From positions 5,536,501 to 5,600,500 of the forward strand of contig NC_135197.1 of assembly GCF_050948175.1 (NCBI RefSeq): a DNA stretch of 64,000 nt, written 5' to 3'. How positions within the stretch are numbered: the first letter of the stretch is position 1; every line of letters begins with the position of its first letter. The notes below the pieces were generated by a model. The model was not told the DNA's origin, did no database searches, and worked only from the letters and a program-made list of their open reading frames with translations. The translations under genes and the position numbers were made by a program. This document shows, in pieces, positions 20,601-33,479 of this stretch. Origin of the DNA: Xylocopa sonorina. Lineage: Eukaryota; Arthropoda; Insecta; Hymenoptera; Apidae.

Positions 20601-23600
20601 GCACTGGAATGATAGTTATTGCTTCCCTTTATTCCACGGAAATTATCGCCGAGCTATACGAGGAAAGATTTCTATTGGCTACTAAAAACTTTCAATGCTG
20701 TCCAGAAAGGTTGCAAATAGAAACGCGCGAAGTGAGCAATAAACCTTACTCGAGACGTGCAAAATTTTTAATTAAATTCATCTGGAGAATTACGACCGAA
20801 ATTTAGAGAACGAGAGTAACCGAATGCACAACAGATGGATCGGAAAATTGCAAATTTATACCCCGATTACCAAGGAAGATTAAAAAATGGTTGTCCCTCG
20901 ACTTACCAATTTATATTCTCGTGCATCGTTCGCGATTAATTAAAATCGTATCCGTATCGCCGGTGATTTCGATTGATCTGCGCGCGCAGAGAGTATCACG
21001 AAACCAGTTTTTTGCACCGTCCGCGCGTTATAAAAATTAATACGCGCGATATTTCAGCTAGTTAACAACGTATCGTGTAACGCGACAACCTGTACCCTCT
21101 CTTTTTTTCGTCGCACGACACGACGCGTTTTCTGGCGCCAGAATATGGAGGGCTCACGACTCTGAAACAAATCGGGCGAGGTTGTACCCGTGAATATCTC
21201 GCCTTAACGAGCGCTGCTTTGCATAAGAAGAGCCGAACACCCGATTAACACATTATTCCGACTCTCCTCGTCGCGCGATCATTCTTTCAATAACCCGCTT
21301 GAAAAGAAACGAACTGAAAACAAGGGAGAGAGAAGAAAATTCTCTCTGTATCGAGGTCACGAACTGGCGATCGTTTGCTCTCTGTACTGTACGCGTACCA
21401 TCGATCTCTTCCACTTTTCAGCCCACTTTTAATGGCTCTGTTTATAAACCGCGTAGTTATCGGTAGTTATCCGGAGCAGACTACTTTTGAGCAATTTCGG
21501 TGCGCACCGAGTCAGGGTTATTTAAATAATACCAGTGATTACGCCAAGGTACGCGTATTTGTTTATTTAATAATAACAAAGGCTCGAGACCGTTACGCCC
21601 CCGAACCCTTTACCCGCTGTAATGACGCGCGCAGGCAGAGCCCCGGATGCTCGTTTCACGTAAATTATGGGAGTAAATAGTTTCCAGATTACCAGCACGA
21701 GCGTCGTGTTTGCTTTTAATGAATTTTACGAACTATGTAATTGATACATGCCTGGCGCGTACATACAGTACGAATAATCGAACTGATTCTTACTCTTTTT
21801 TTAAGGGTGGAGAACGACAAGCGCAAGACTCTTTATTAGACACGACCGAAGCGCCGCGCTGAGAATCACCTAATTCACCTCAGCCACTGTGCAGACCGAA
21901 TAACTTCCAAGGAACACGAGGAAAAGACGAGCTGACGTGCTCGAGGCGCAGGAATTTCCAGGGAGCAGAGACTGACGCGTTCAACTCGCGTTTCCACGTC
22001 CAGTCATGGGAGAAATTAAACGGTACGACGAGCAACAAATTCGACGAAGGGAGATGGGACGAGGGCGCTGCGTGCCAGTGGGAATCTGAAGGGACGAGGG
22101 GGTAAGATCGAGTGGACGATAGAACGCGGACAATGCGACACAGAGGCTGACGCGTTGTCTGCGATGTCCCGTCGCGGCTGTCCGCGACTGTGTAAATCGA
22201 TCGGCGCGAAAAATAAGTACGATGGGCTTTTCCTCCGGCGCTGTCCGCGCACCGGAATTCACCTATAACCGACGCGTGACAGCCCACCGTGCACTTCACA
22301 TTCCAGGGGGTGTGATGCATCGACAGTATGGAAAAACGATTACTCATTTTCAGCGCGCTACGCTTTGCCGCCGACCCTGGACGATGGCGCGCGATAATTC
22401 TTCATATTCCCTCGAATCGCTGAAATATTTGACTACGGCTTTTTCTGGCCGACCAATGGACGTACGATGTGCTGGTAAACTGCGACCAGTGTTCCGTTGG
22501 TAAACCACGGTAGTAGTAACACTGGTATTTATCACCATTTCGAGAGGGATGAAATAAGGGAATTGCAGATTTGTCGGTTGGAATTAACGAACGTTACAGG
22601 GGTCGAGACCAGGAGGAAATTCCTTGACCTGGATAGCGATCGAAGAGCAAAGCGTCCAGCTAACGGTAATCACCTACAAGCGATTAATGCGATCAATTCG
22701 TGGCGATAATACGTCAGACATCGGCGCGGAATGGATCGCATACATCTGCGCGCGAACGTTCGAATAGCGTGGAACGTGAATGTAAATTCTGCCCGTTGAG
22801 GGAACAGTCGATCATGGACGATTCAGTTGGTAACTAGTGGTGGAAACTCGCGTTACTACCGGCTCCGTTTCTTAGGAACAAGCGTCACGGCAATGGCGGT
22901 CCCGTGTATTCCGTTGGATAAATATATTGTTGCACTTGCCTCGTTCACCATTGCAACGTCGTTGCAAACATGCCAGAAAAGTAAGATTCCAAGGGTCTGC
23001 TTGCTGCAATGCGAGGATCGTGGGAAGAGTGACTATAGAAACTTGTAATACCAAACGAAACTGTCGTTGCGGTGTTGCACAAGTATCTTCTCTTTCACGA
23101 TGAAATATATAATAAATAGTAGTGTACACGTAACACGTAGCGATTAGATAATGACACTAAATGGACGATAGTATGGACACGAAATGCTATTCGATTAATT
23201 GAAATATAATTCAAAGAAGGATACTTTGTCTACGGACAATCTCTGTCGAGAAGAACACATGGAAATTAATGGAACGTTTTAATAGCAGCCAGGAATGCGA
23301 TGGCCATTACTTAAACGCTATCCCGTGCAACGTCCATTCATTTTTAATTGATCTGGCCAATTAAAGACCCCGACCAGTGATCGATGACCCGTGACGGGCG
23401 CATAGATAACCCGGAATAAATGATAACCGTAAGATGCGCATCAATATCGGCGCGGACCCATGACGAAGCTGGCTGCGATGTTGGTGAAACGTCAGCGGTA
23501 TAAAGTACCGCGAAGTAATAAGTTGGAGAGTTATCGAGGGGAATTTCGTTACCGCGCGGGGCATCAAATCGAAAGTTCCGAGCACCTCGGTGGAGGCAAG

Positions 23601-25740
23601 TAATTTTAAACTCGTGTACACGTTGTTTTACGTAACGGCGGGTCGCGTGTAAATCCTCGGGGGCTTCATCCCTTCGCGGAATCACCGTTCGCCGAACGGA
23701 ACTTTTTTCCAGGACGCGGATAAAGTTTTCATGCAATTTTTTTTTTAACGCCGGACACGCCACGGTGACGGCGAGGCGATACGACGTTGAAATAAGAAAT
23801 CGGATAACTCGGGTGGCTCCCGATTCTTCCGGATCATAAGTTGCATACGCTTCCCTTTTCGTTGAACCAGCCGCAGCCACGTAGCAACCCTTCGATAAGA
23901 AAGTTTCGCGTGCGTCAGCAAAACGCTCGGACAATCGCGGACGCGCCCGCCCACGTTTCCACCGGCCGCGCGTCATTTCCGCAATGTAATCCCCGATAAA
24001 CAAAAGTTCCGTCGCGGGAAACTTGCCCAGCGCCCGTTCATTTACGTCCGAGGAGGGACGAACGGCTGGCAGACACGAGAGCGAATCAAGGGGATCACGA
24101 TTGGCTCGAACGAAATTGAAGCTATCGCGGGGCTCGCGTTGCAATCTCGTTTAACCCTGGGACGACCGCGGAAGCGTGACGAAAATTCACCCGCGGCGCA
24201 TGCAACTGGATTAGGAAGCGAACGATCGGCCGGCACTGTTCGAGAACCGTCCCTGTAGACTCCTTCCGTAATGGGATACGAATATTCGTTCAGCGCGGGA
24301 CATTAAGTCACGCGAACCGTGTAGAACGTAAACCAATTTGATAACGAGACCGTTCCGTCCTTCCTCCTATTCTTTCGCTTCGCGGATCTTTCTTCCCCGC
24401 TTCGTTATTCGCCTGAAATGAAGGCACGAACAGTACGGTTAACTGTACAGGGGTGCAAAGGTCCGTGTGATTTGATGCTAGCATCGGAGTTCAATTGTAC
24501 GCTATTTCTTAGTAACGATACCTGCGCGCGTAGTAACGAACCTTGCATATTAATAATTCATACAGGGTACAATCTTCCTGCATACTCTGTCTTGTTACAC
24601 GGTCAACCGTCCCGTATTCATAAATAAACATAAAACCTGCGATATGATTAGAATTGCAAGGGACACAACGTGCCTACGTGCACGATGGCTTAAAATAAAC
24701 TGGACGCAATATCGTAATTTAACTTCTAACGACTGGCATAAAACGTCGATAGGGACCGTGGTAGCGTTTGACGCGTCCGGTCCGGCCAACGTCCGCCCAC
24801 GCGTCATCGAAACGACCCCTTCGCGAGAGGTACGCGCGAGAGGATTTCGAACGCGTGAGAACCTTGAAAGTGGGAGACCACTGTTCGAAGAGCGCCAGCG
24901 TACGTTTTCTCAGAAGGTACAGCCGGTAGATTATCCCTGTCCGTGGCGGCCACGGGGACGGTAGTCGTGGACCAAGACCAGGCAAGATAAGGCAGCTGTA
25001 ATTGACCATAACTCAAGGAAATGAAGCGGCGAACGGTACCGAGCATCTATATTCCGTGGTTGCTCGAACGTTAGAACGAGTTAACCTTCGGCCTGGATGC
25101 TCGCGGACGTCGTTGGCAGAATGCTCTCCGCCACGGCGATATCTTTCTCCTATCCGGCGTTGTTCGCTCGGCTTTTTCGAGAGCGCGCACCACCGAGCGT
25201 ACCCGCGACGGACGATCACGATTCCCCTCCGAGCGGATCCAAGCATCGAACAATGCCACGGAATCGTGCACCGGGTTTCGTCCACGGAATTATACGGCGT
25301 CCGCGTTTTTTCGCCCCTCGAACGGTTACGTATGGCGACAGCGAGATCGCCCCGGTAATAGTTCCACGTCGAGGGCGCATGAAGGATGACCGCGAGTTAA
25401 TTGCGAACGGGTAATTGGCGAGGAGAAGAGTTTATTGTGACGAGTCGATGGCCGCGCGTTCGACGGATAGGTTTTCTTGTTAGGGAAAGTATAAGTGTCG
25501 GGTTCAAGGCACCGCGTGGACGTTGAGGTTTCTATCGCGATGCTCGTATCGACGAGGTTCGCGAGGTAAAGAACGAAAGAAGAGTTAGATATGCAATAGC
25601 ATTGATCGTACTTTTCTGAGTAATTATTCTTGGAGCGGTTATATTTTTGCACGCAAGTTCGAGAAGCTTTCTCTGGGATCTTTAAAGCGGTAGAGATAAA
25701 AATGTTGAACGAACGTTAAGGGAGGTTTCTTTTGGATTCA
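20601..25740. other. No gene recognised; one signal-peptide-like exon candidate
   Basis: The longest frame (minus strand 23344-24144, 266 codons) has no recognisable motif and its composition is that of random translation. The only piece with exon character is 22876-22980 on the plus strand, listed separately. Confidence 0.5.
22876..22980 (+). CDS. Candidate small first coding exon with signal-peptide-like start (unassigned)
   Basis: CGTTTCTTAG at 22866-22875 resembles an acceptor. An ATG follows at 22893 and opens MAVPCIPLDKYIVALASFTI, then ATSLQTCQK, before a strong donor AAAA|GTAAGA at 22980/22981. The central part is hydrophobic as in a signal peptide or membrane anchor. The frame leaves in phase 1. 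No following exon was identified and I recognise no family, so this could be a chance match of splice-like words. Confidence 0.18.
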
Positions 25741-25751
25741 ATTGTCTGGGA

Positions 25752-25886
25752 GTTTGTCAACAAAGGACACATAAATATGGCCCTATCGATGGAGGCTTCG
25801 ACAGAAGTGGATAATCTATAGGGCAGACCCTAGCAGGAAACTCCTATCGGGAAACTCTTGGTTTCAAGGGTTTCCTTTTGACAAAC
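25752..25886. repeat. Imperfect inverted repeat, possible small hairpin or MITE-like remnant
   Basis: GTTTGTCAACAAAGG (25752-25766) is matched on the other strand by CCTTTTGACAAAC (25874-25886), with a two-base length difference. A second nested pair, GCCCTAT (25780-25786) and ATAGGGC (25818-25824), lies inside. No flanking target-site duplication was seen. Confidence 0.4.
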
Positions 25887-25889
25887 AGA

Positions 25890-28800
25890 CGTGGTAGCAC
25901 GTTCCACGACAGATATGGCGGTCTGACATAAATTCGAATAGCGCCTAAGAAGCATAGAGTATCGGAGCCAGTGGGAACAATCTCTAACTTAGACGAATGC
26001 GATTTAACGTAACGCACTAGTTGCTGGTAATAGAATAATTAAAAAGTACAGTGCTAGCCACCAATTAGTTTAATTAACGACGCGTTGCATTTGCTTAAAG
26101 ACGCAATAGAGGTACGAGGGGACAATTAACGCCGTCTCTCATTTCCTATCTACGTTCCCATCCGAACTCGAGGAACCTGTCCCACAAAAAACGGCCCGCT
26201 CGGTAACCTTTTAAACTCGGAAAGAGACCTGTAAATTTCGCAACGGCAACAGGCGAATCAGCGCCGCGGATACAGGCTCGGAATCGCGCTCGTAAGTTGG
26301 CCGCGTTAAAAGGAGAAGTTGAGCGGGCCGGCCGCATAATGACCCAGTCCCGCGCGGCAATAAAGTCACACGTTCGAGCGTGAAATCTGGTAAAATTAAT
26401 GCCGCGATAAATTACGCGGCTCCTCGAGCTTCCACTCGGCGAGGCTCGAAGGCAAGGTCCGTCTGTTTATTTTTACCCGGCCAAAAACGCGGGACGAGAG
26501 GCCAATTTCTTCGATTAACATATTGCGTGCCACGCGGACAGTGGATGGTTGCACGAGCGTGTCCATGACCATTGGATGGTAGCTAACACCACCTTGAAAA
26601 CGGTTTAGAGAAAAGATTCTCGAAGTACCGCGAAAAAATTACTTAACTTTTATCGAAGACGCGACACGGTGTTAATTAACAGCGCGAGTACCAGATAGGA
26701 CAAAGACAAGGATCGTCGTAAATGGTAGCAGGCGCAAAGTGAACGCCAGGCTAAGGACGTCGCTGACGGATTCCAGAGAACTGGTTCGACAGTGGTCCTG
26801 AATTAAATAAGGGATGATTAATACCTCGGCATCGAGCGGCGCCGTCCGCGCGCATCGTCCTCGCCGGATGTAACGCACAACTTGGGATCGCATAATAAAT
26901 GTAGATATTTCCGATTACAAATTGAAACATCCGCCGACAGGTAGCTCGGACTGGGTCCTGCCAGACGGCGTTCTCCTGGCCGCGGCGAGATTGATTTATC
27001 GAGCGCGCCCCATCGAGGGAAAAGTAAACCGGTTCCGTTGACGAAACGGGTGGTTAGCGTCGCGCGGGAAAAGTTGCCGTTTCGAAATGTATACGTGGTG
27101 CCTACGCGCGGTGAATTTTTGTTCGTCTAATAAATTACCTAGGACTTCTCAATGCGTCCCCGTGAAGGGGTAATAGCGATAACGCCCAGTTTAATACAGC
27201 TGTCGAATAAATAAATTACCTCTGTCCACTGATTATGGCAGGCTTCGCTGTAATGAATAATCGAATCTGCAATAGCCTTCGAGCCCTGCTCGGAGATTAT
27301 TCCTGTCTCAAAAAGAAGCTACTGGTTATTTTCTTCGACACGAAGACTCGTTTCGCGAAACTTTTGCGAACTTTTAGACGTTGCACGCGTCTGCAGGGAA
27401 CATCTGTACGCCGTGTAGGTATGTAAGGAACGTTGCACAAGCCTCTAATTTGAACGGAACCGGTTCGTGGATCCTAACTTTGGAAGGATACGTTCAATGA
27501 GGCTTACGATGTATCGGACGTCGAGCGTACCAAGAATCGATTCGAGATCGTCGGGCGTCCGAGCCGTTCGAAGCATACAAAATCATCGAATCCAGAGAGA
27601 ATACGAGGAGTTCACCTTCGGCTATCGAAGATCGAGTTTTATGAAACGCGAAATGAAAAACCAGTTTTTCAGACGAAACTTCGAATTCGCATTGAATTTC
27701 ACGTCACAAGCGATCAACGAGACTTTGAAGCGTCCTGTACGTTCGACCAGCAATTAACTTCCAGCATCGAGGGGGCACATGCTCGGTAATGGTTAGGCGG
27801 GCCGATAGCGAGCACGATTAACGGGATAGCTCGGGAGCACTCGAAGACCAAATTGGGAAATGCCCGCGCGTAGGAGTTTCGAAGAAGTCGGCTCGAGGCC
27901 TTCTTGTCCGGCTGTACTGACCACCTCTCGTCTCGCGGTTTTACGACCCTCGAGCATTCCTCCCTGTGTCACCTCCAGCCTCTCGCTACCCTCTCTTCTC
28001 CCTTCTTTCTTGCCTGTTGCATTCCAGGCTAATTGCAAAATGCGACCGCGATTCCGATACTCGTAGCGCCCCGATAGGAAGGTTCATTTGCATGGTCGAA
28101 CCGAAGTGTAACGTGGCTTAGAATCGTTAGGGACCACCTGTTACCGTCTACGTCTACCGTCGACGTAAAAAGTAGACGACTGAACGAAGAGGACGTAGGG
28201 TACTCGCGATGATCTTCATCCAGCGAAGTCGAATCGGAACCGATTTTTGCGCGCATCTACCCACGAGGGAGCATAGAATCCGGCGGTGAATTCGCTGGGT
28301 CGTGGGAAACGTTCACCTCGGCTCGTACGATTCACGAGGCTCGCAATCACCGCGAGTCCGGACGGCCGATCTTATCTCCAACGGATTATCAAGTCGTCCG
28401 CGCAGCTGTCGGCGGGTAACAGAGATCGAGCATGGAAAAAAGGTAAATTGATTTCTAGAATGGTGGCCTGCCGCCGTAAACTTGCCTCCTATACGCTGTT
28501 TCCACGATTGGAATGGCGCTTGTAATTACTCGCTTTTTGCCGTCATCATCGATGACCGAGAGAACGAGCCGAGGAAGATATTCATCGGGAAGGGGTTGAA
28601 CGATCTTCTATCCGCGAAGAGCCACGCGGTAGGAATCCGTGCGACGAAATCGATGCTACACGCGATTGGTTTTACATCTTTGAAACTTCGAGACAGCTGA
28701 AGGAGCGATTCGCTTTGCCGTTCGAACCAGTTTCGCGAGACGTCGATGGCTTTGCAGAAATGCGAAATATTCCGAGCAGGATTTAATTATACCATAAAAT

Positions 28801-31800
28801 TGCACGGCGGAACGCGATGCACGGACTTGAAACGGCGTGGCACCGATCGCTACTGTTGTTCACCAGCACGATTTACAAGCTCAAGGGTCGCTCCAGCGAG
28901 TATTCCAGCTAGACAGTCAATGAAACTCGATCGCGCGCATGATAATCCAGACGTTGTGTCGACTCACAGCCATCGAGCGTTCCGCGATCGAAAACGATGA
29001 GAATATTATACTGTAACGTGACGTGCGATTTATTACGCGATTCTCATCCGCGTTAATTTACACGATAAATATCAGGCCATTAATTCAATCCGTGTCGTTC
29101 ATTTTTCAATTACGCGGCCCGATCCGCGAGAATAAAATGCCGCGGCCCGTTTGCACGGGGCTCGTCGACGCAAGCGCGGTCATGCGCGTTCCTGCGCACG
29201 CCTGACCGGCCCGCAAATTTCCGTGGACAAGGATCAAGCCTGTCGTAATAATATACAATTAACCGAAATTAGGTACCGCGTTACAATAAGCTTGCCTTTT
29301 CATTTACGTCCCGCCGCTACCGCGCCGCTAGAAAACAATCAAAAAACCCGGCTACATCCCTCTCTTCCTCTCTCTCAAGCCGTGATTTTCGTCGAAACGC
29401 GAATTCGTTCGTAGACCCGGCACCAGGCAAGAAACACGAAACCTGGATGCTGGTCTTCGTCCCGAGAACTCGTTTCGCGGCCGTATTAATCGTAATTGCA
29501 CGGCGCACAGAACCGATTTATTCGGCGGGGCTATTCTACGCGCATCCACGGAGGGAAATAATAAATTAAGACAGCGGGATGGCTGCAATTATCGAGGATA
29601 TCCGACGCTCGTTACGTTTCCAAGGAGTTTTCGCGTTAACCGGATTACTCGTCCCCCCCTCCCCGTTTCATTTGCGTCGCGTGAAATTTCAGGCGACGGA
29701 AACGGGAATTAACGAGCATGCCGCCGATGATAAATCACCGGACTCGCGGACTTCCTTGTAATTAGTTTTGTGTATCGACAATTTAATGGACGCTTGTGTC
29801 GGCTCGATTAATCCCGCAATTATGAGACCCGTACAGTTCGCGTTAATATATCGTCCCGACAATTTTCTATTCGCTTCGTTAATAGCTCCGGTGGAAGAAG
29901 TTAATCGAGCCGTTCAACGGAATACTGGCAATTTCACGTGATCGAAACTTGCGAAGCTTTGAAGTCATTAATCTTGGATTAACAACCTCGACGACTCAAT
30001 AGACGACAAAATCTGATCGAAGTAGAGTAAACTGAAGTAAACCTAAGCCGATTGATCTGAAACTCTACGATCCTATCGCAAAGTTCCTCCCTTCTCCCAC
30101 TTCATCGCCAAGCCACGGCTTCGTTTCTGCAGTATCGATCGACGCGCTCGAAAAAACGAGCAAACAGCCTCGAGAAAGAAGGCGAGACTTTTACCCAGGA
30201 TTTCGATGCGGAGAAACGAGCGCCATCAACGCAACGGCCGTGTCAGACATCGGCACGCAACCCTTCAGTAACGCCAGCGAGCGCGGCGAGATCCACCGCG
30301 GCGATGCTTCTCGATGCGTTCGAAGGCGATGCAGATCCGACCCGGTCGAATAAATAGCCGACAGATCAAGATGCAAACCGAGACAGTTTCGAGCGTCGAC
30401 ACGCGAACCATTGGGCAACGATTTTCTGAACGAAACAGCCGCTGGATTACGCCTTCACTCGCGTCCCCCGATCTCACCCCCTTGATTAAAACGGCAATCA
30501 GGTTCGAGGAGGATCGTACGTCTTGGCCGAGCAAAAATGAAGTTTCCAGCAGACGTTCGAGTCGAAAAGCAGCGGACAGGAGCTGCTCGTGAGGAGACAT
30601 CTTCAATTGTCGTTCGACAAATTGCAGTGCGACACTATTGGCAAGCCGCGGCCAATTAGATCGATGAGGGGGAGTAAAAGAAGGCGCTCTAAGGCTAGAC
30701 GGACAATAGCAACTTTTTGTCGGGACGATAATTATGTCGGGGAGGCCGGGACCTGTGGGAATATATGGAAGTGCTCCTGAGTGCGCGACACTGGTATAGT
30801 AAGGACACCGTTGTAGACTGTTCGAGGCCATACAGACGTCTGCGCAAGGTTCACTGAAAGATGGTGCACGGGCTGTCAGAGTGAGACGCTGGTGGAAATA
30901 CCTCCACTTGGGATTATGAACGATTTCCTTTATGCTTCGTGACATGAAAGTCCTCGAATATCTTACGCGAGTAGACAAAGTACGTTGACTGATCCATCCC
31001 TCAATGACTAGCGTATGTATCGCGCGTTTTGTGTTGAATCTCGACAGGCTACTTTCACAATAGCATCGGACAGGCCAGTCTTCGAACCGAACTAAAGACA
31101 CTCGCGCGTCTATGCAAATACGCGTGGACGTAAGCGTAAACGACAGAACAGCTTTGAAACGTTAGATTAACAAGAGACCGTAGACCTCTGGAACGTGTAC
31201 CTCCAATTAGCCTGACAGAGAATACCGGGTACGAGATATCGCGGAACGATAGAGAGACCAGCGTATCCTCGCTTTCGCGTATCTGCTTAGGCATGCATGT
31301 TGGAGGGCTCGAATCAGCACCGCGACGCGACACAAAGCCAGACGAGGCGGAGACGGGAGGAATCGGCGTGTCCTTGCCCCACCCCCGGGTTTCCGTCCCT
31401 TCGCGGCGAAAGAATCTCCTCCCGAGGACGGCGACGACGAAAAGAAGAAGGGCTGCAAGAAGAGCGGAGCGTGTCGCCGAGCGATTCCACGCGATAACGT
31501 CGTTCCGGTTCTCGAAACCGGCGCGCCGCGCTCGCGCGTGAAAGAACACGTTTGCACGGGACGGCAATAAAATATTAGGCCGCGCGGCCCCCTTCGTGTA
31601 CGCGCCGTGCGGCCAGCAATCTTTCCTAGAAAATTAAATGCGATGTTTTGCCGGATCGGACGTCCCGCCACGTTTTCTCACGAGTCACCCCGTCGCGCGA
31701 GCTTTAAATAGGTCGGGAGCGCGCGTCCCAGCGCGCCACGCCGAAACAACGAGAACGCACCCTCTTCTTCGTGTTCGCGCGACACCATCCTGATCCCTTA

Positions 31801-33240
31801 ATACCTTGAGTCATCGTGACAGCGGTGGTTGAATCAAAGGGCGATGACGCGGAGAGTTTCACTTGCTCCACTATGATGGATTACTTTGCGGTCCTTACGT
31901 TTAATTCCAGTTTAATTCCAGTCTATAACTAATTTGTCTATTGAGGGCGGGGTAGACAAAAATGCAGAGTGAGATACCGTCTCTCAACTCGTTAATCACT
32001 GAGTAATAAACTATGAACGAGAGGCAAAAACTGAAGCAACCAGCAGCTAGCCGAGGAGCACCTTCGAGATCGGAAGTATGACTTCCTGAGCTAAATTGGT
32101 TTCACGATGAAAATCTGTAATGAAAATGGCTGACGCTAGATGAACGCGCCATCGCGATTTCGCTACATTATATCCAGGTTTCTTCCTACGGTTCGTAGTC
32201 GTTCTTTTCCCGAAACGTAACTCTCGGTTTGCTTAAAGTAGGACACATTTTTGCCCGAGATGGAAACACTTCCTGCCGCACCTTTTTCTCTGACAGTAGT
32301 GGTTCGCGTTTAAAGAGAATTGTACTTGCGTTACGTAGTCCCTCATTATCTCGGCTCGAGGCTGGCTAATGTAAACCAACGAGGATAAAGCCAGCTGAGC
32401 CGTCCTTGCTAATATATCCTTGCTACCGTCTGGCTGATACTCCTAAGTTCGACCGAATTACATCGTCTCGAAGATTTGAAACTCGAAGTGGCAACCTAGT
32501 TATTTCATTTAAAAACGAGGGCTTTCGGTTAGACGATATCAGCGGATGAAATTGCAACAAACTCTGCTCTACGAATTATCTTCCCGATTAATCTGTGTTC
32601 TCGCGACTACTTGCCATTTCGTTCTGCATACAATGAAGAAGAAGATACGAGCAGTGAAATTCTCAGCTAGTTAAAAATTCCAGACGGAAAACACTGTACA
32701 TCTTCTACGAGCTCGTGCTACAAGTACCCTCAAGATGATCCCCTATTCTTGACACGTTTCCCTTCACAATTGAAACATTACGCTCCATGCAACTTATTCG
32801 TAGAACCCTTCGCGAGTAACCTCGTTCTAATTAATTTTCTCTCAAGGTACATCTGCGGAGAAGAAACTCGCTGGAGCATTCAAATTGGACCTTTATCCAT
32901 GATTGCTTGGGTAAAGCAATTGCGAAATGAATTCTCGATTCTTTCAAATGGCGGCTATAAACGAGACTCAATCGAGATAAACGTTTCGACGTGAATAGCG
33001 ACGGTGGAAAAGTGGATCTTCCGTTTCTCGATTATCAGTATCTATGATAATAGACTCTAAAGCCAGATTCCATGGCGAAGTATTCAAATCGCAAGCTTAT
33101 ACGAGGAACTCTAGTCTCGTTGGCGTTCGACAACACGTAACGTAAAGAAACTCGTGACCTTCTAAAGGATTAATAACCAATTAGACACAGTTGTAAGGCT
33201 ACAAGCTTTAATCGGCTGGTCGACATATTAAATTACACGT
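25890..33240. other. No gene recognised
   Basis: It includes the longest open frame of the window (minus strand 30265-31101, 278 codons), which has no motif and no supported start context. Copies of the CGGCAATAAA word lie at 26355-26364 and 31562-31571. A TATA-like TTTAAATAG near 31704 sits in CG-rich DNA and could be a promoter, but no downstream exon was found on either side. Confidence 0.5.
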
Positions 33241-33461
33241 TTTTACAATTGTTCAACCATTGCTGGCGGCTACTAATTACAAGGCGAGGTCTACTTGCGA
33301 GGAAAACCTTTTCCTTTTTCTGTATGGGGAAATTTCATGGATCTCTCGAAGGTGGGCAAGCTCCAAGCCCTATGCTGACCATCTCTGCGCTATTGGGGGA
33401 GGCCTGAGAACTCGTGTGTCGAACACCTCCAGTTTCACTCTGCGCAAGACCACCAGATATA

Positions 33462-33476
33462 CCTAACCTAACCTAA
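33462..33476. repeat. Telomere-like trio (CCTAA)3
   Basis: Three exact head-to-tail CCTAA units (TTAGG on the minus strand, the common insect telomere unit) are followed by related degenerate ACTCAACTTAACC. It sits at the edge of a sequence ending in GACCACCAGATATA that differs in style from its flanks, so it may be the tail of an old mobile element. Confidence 0.75.
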
Positions 33477-33479
33477 CTC

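Noticed and set aside
23344..24144. Minus-strand 266-codon open frame
   Set aside because: No motif, other open frames overlap the same bases, and there is no start context or splice partner.
30265..31101. Longest open frame of the window (minus strand, 278 codons)
   Set aside because: No recognisable family, no membrane or signal pattern, and composition like random translation; GC-rich DNA with few stop codons gives such frames by chance.
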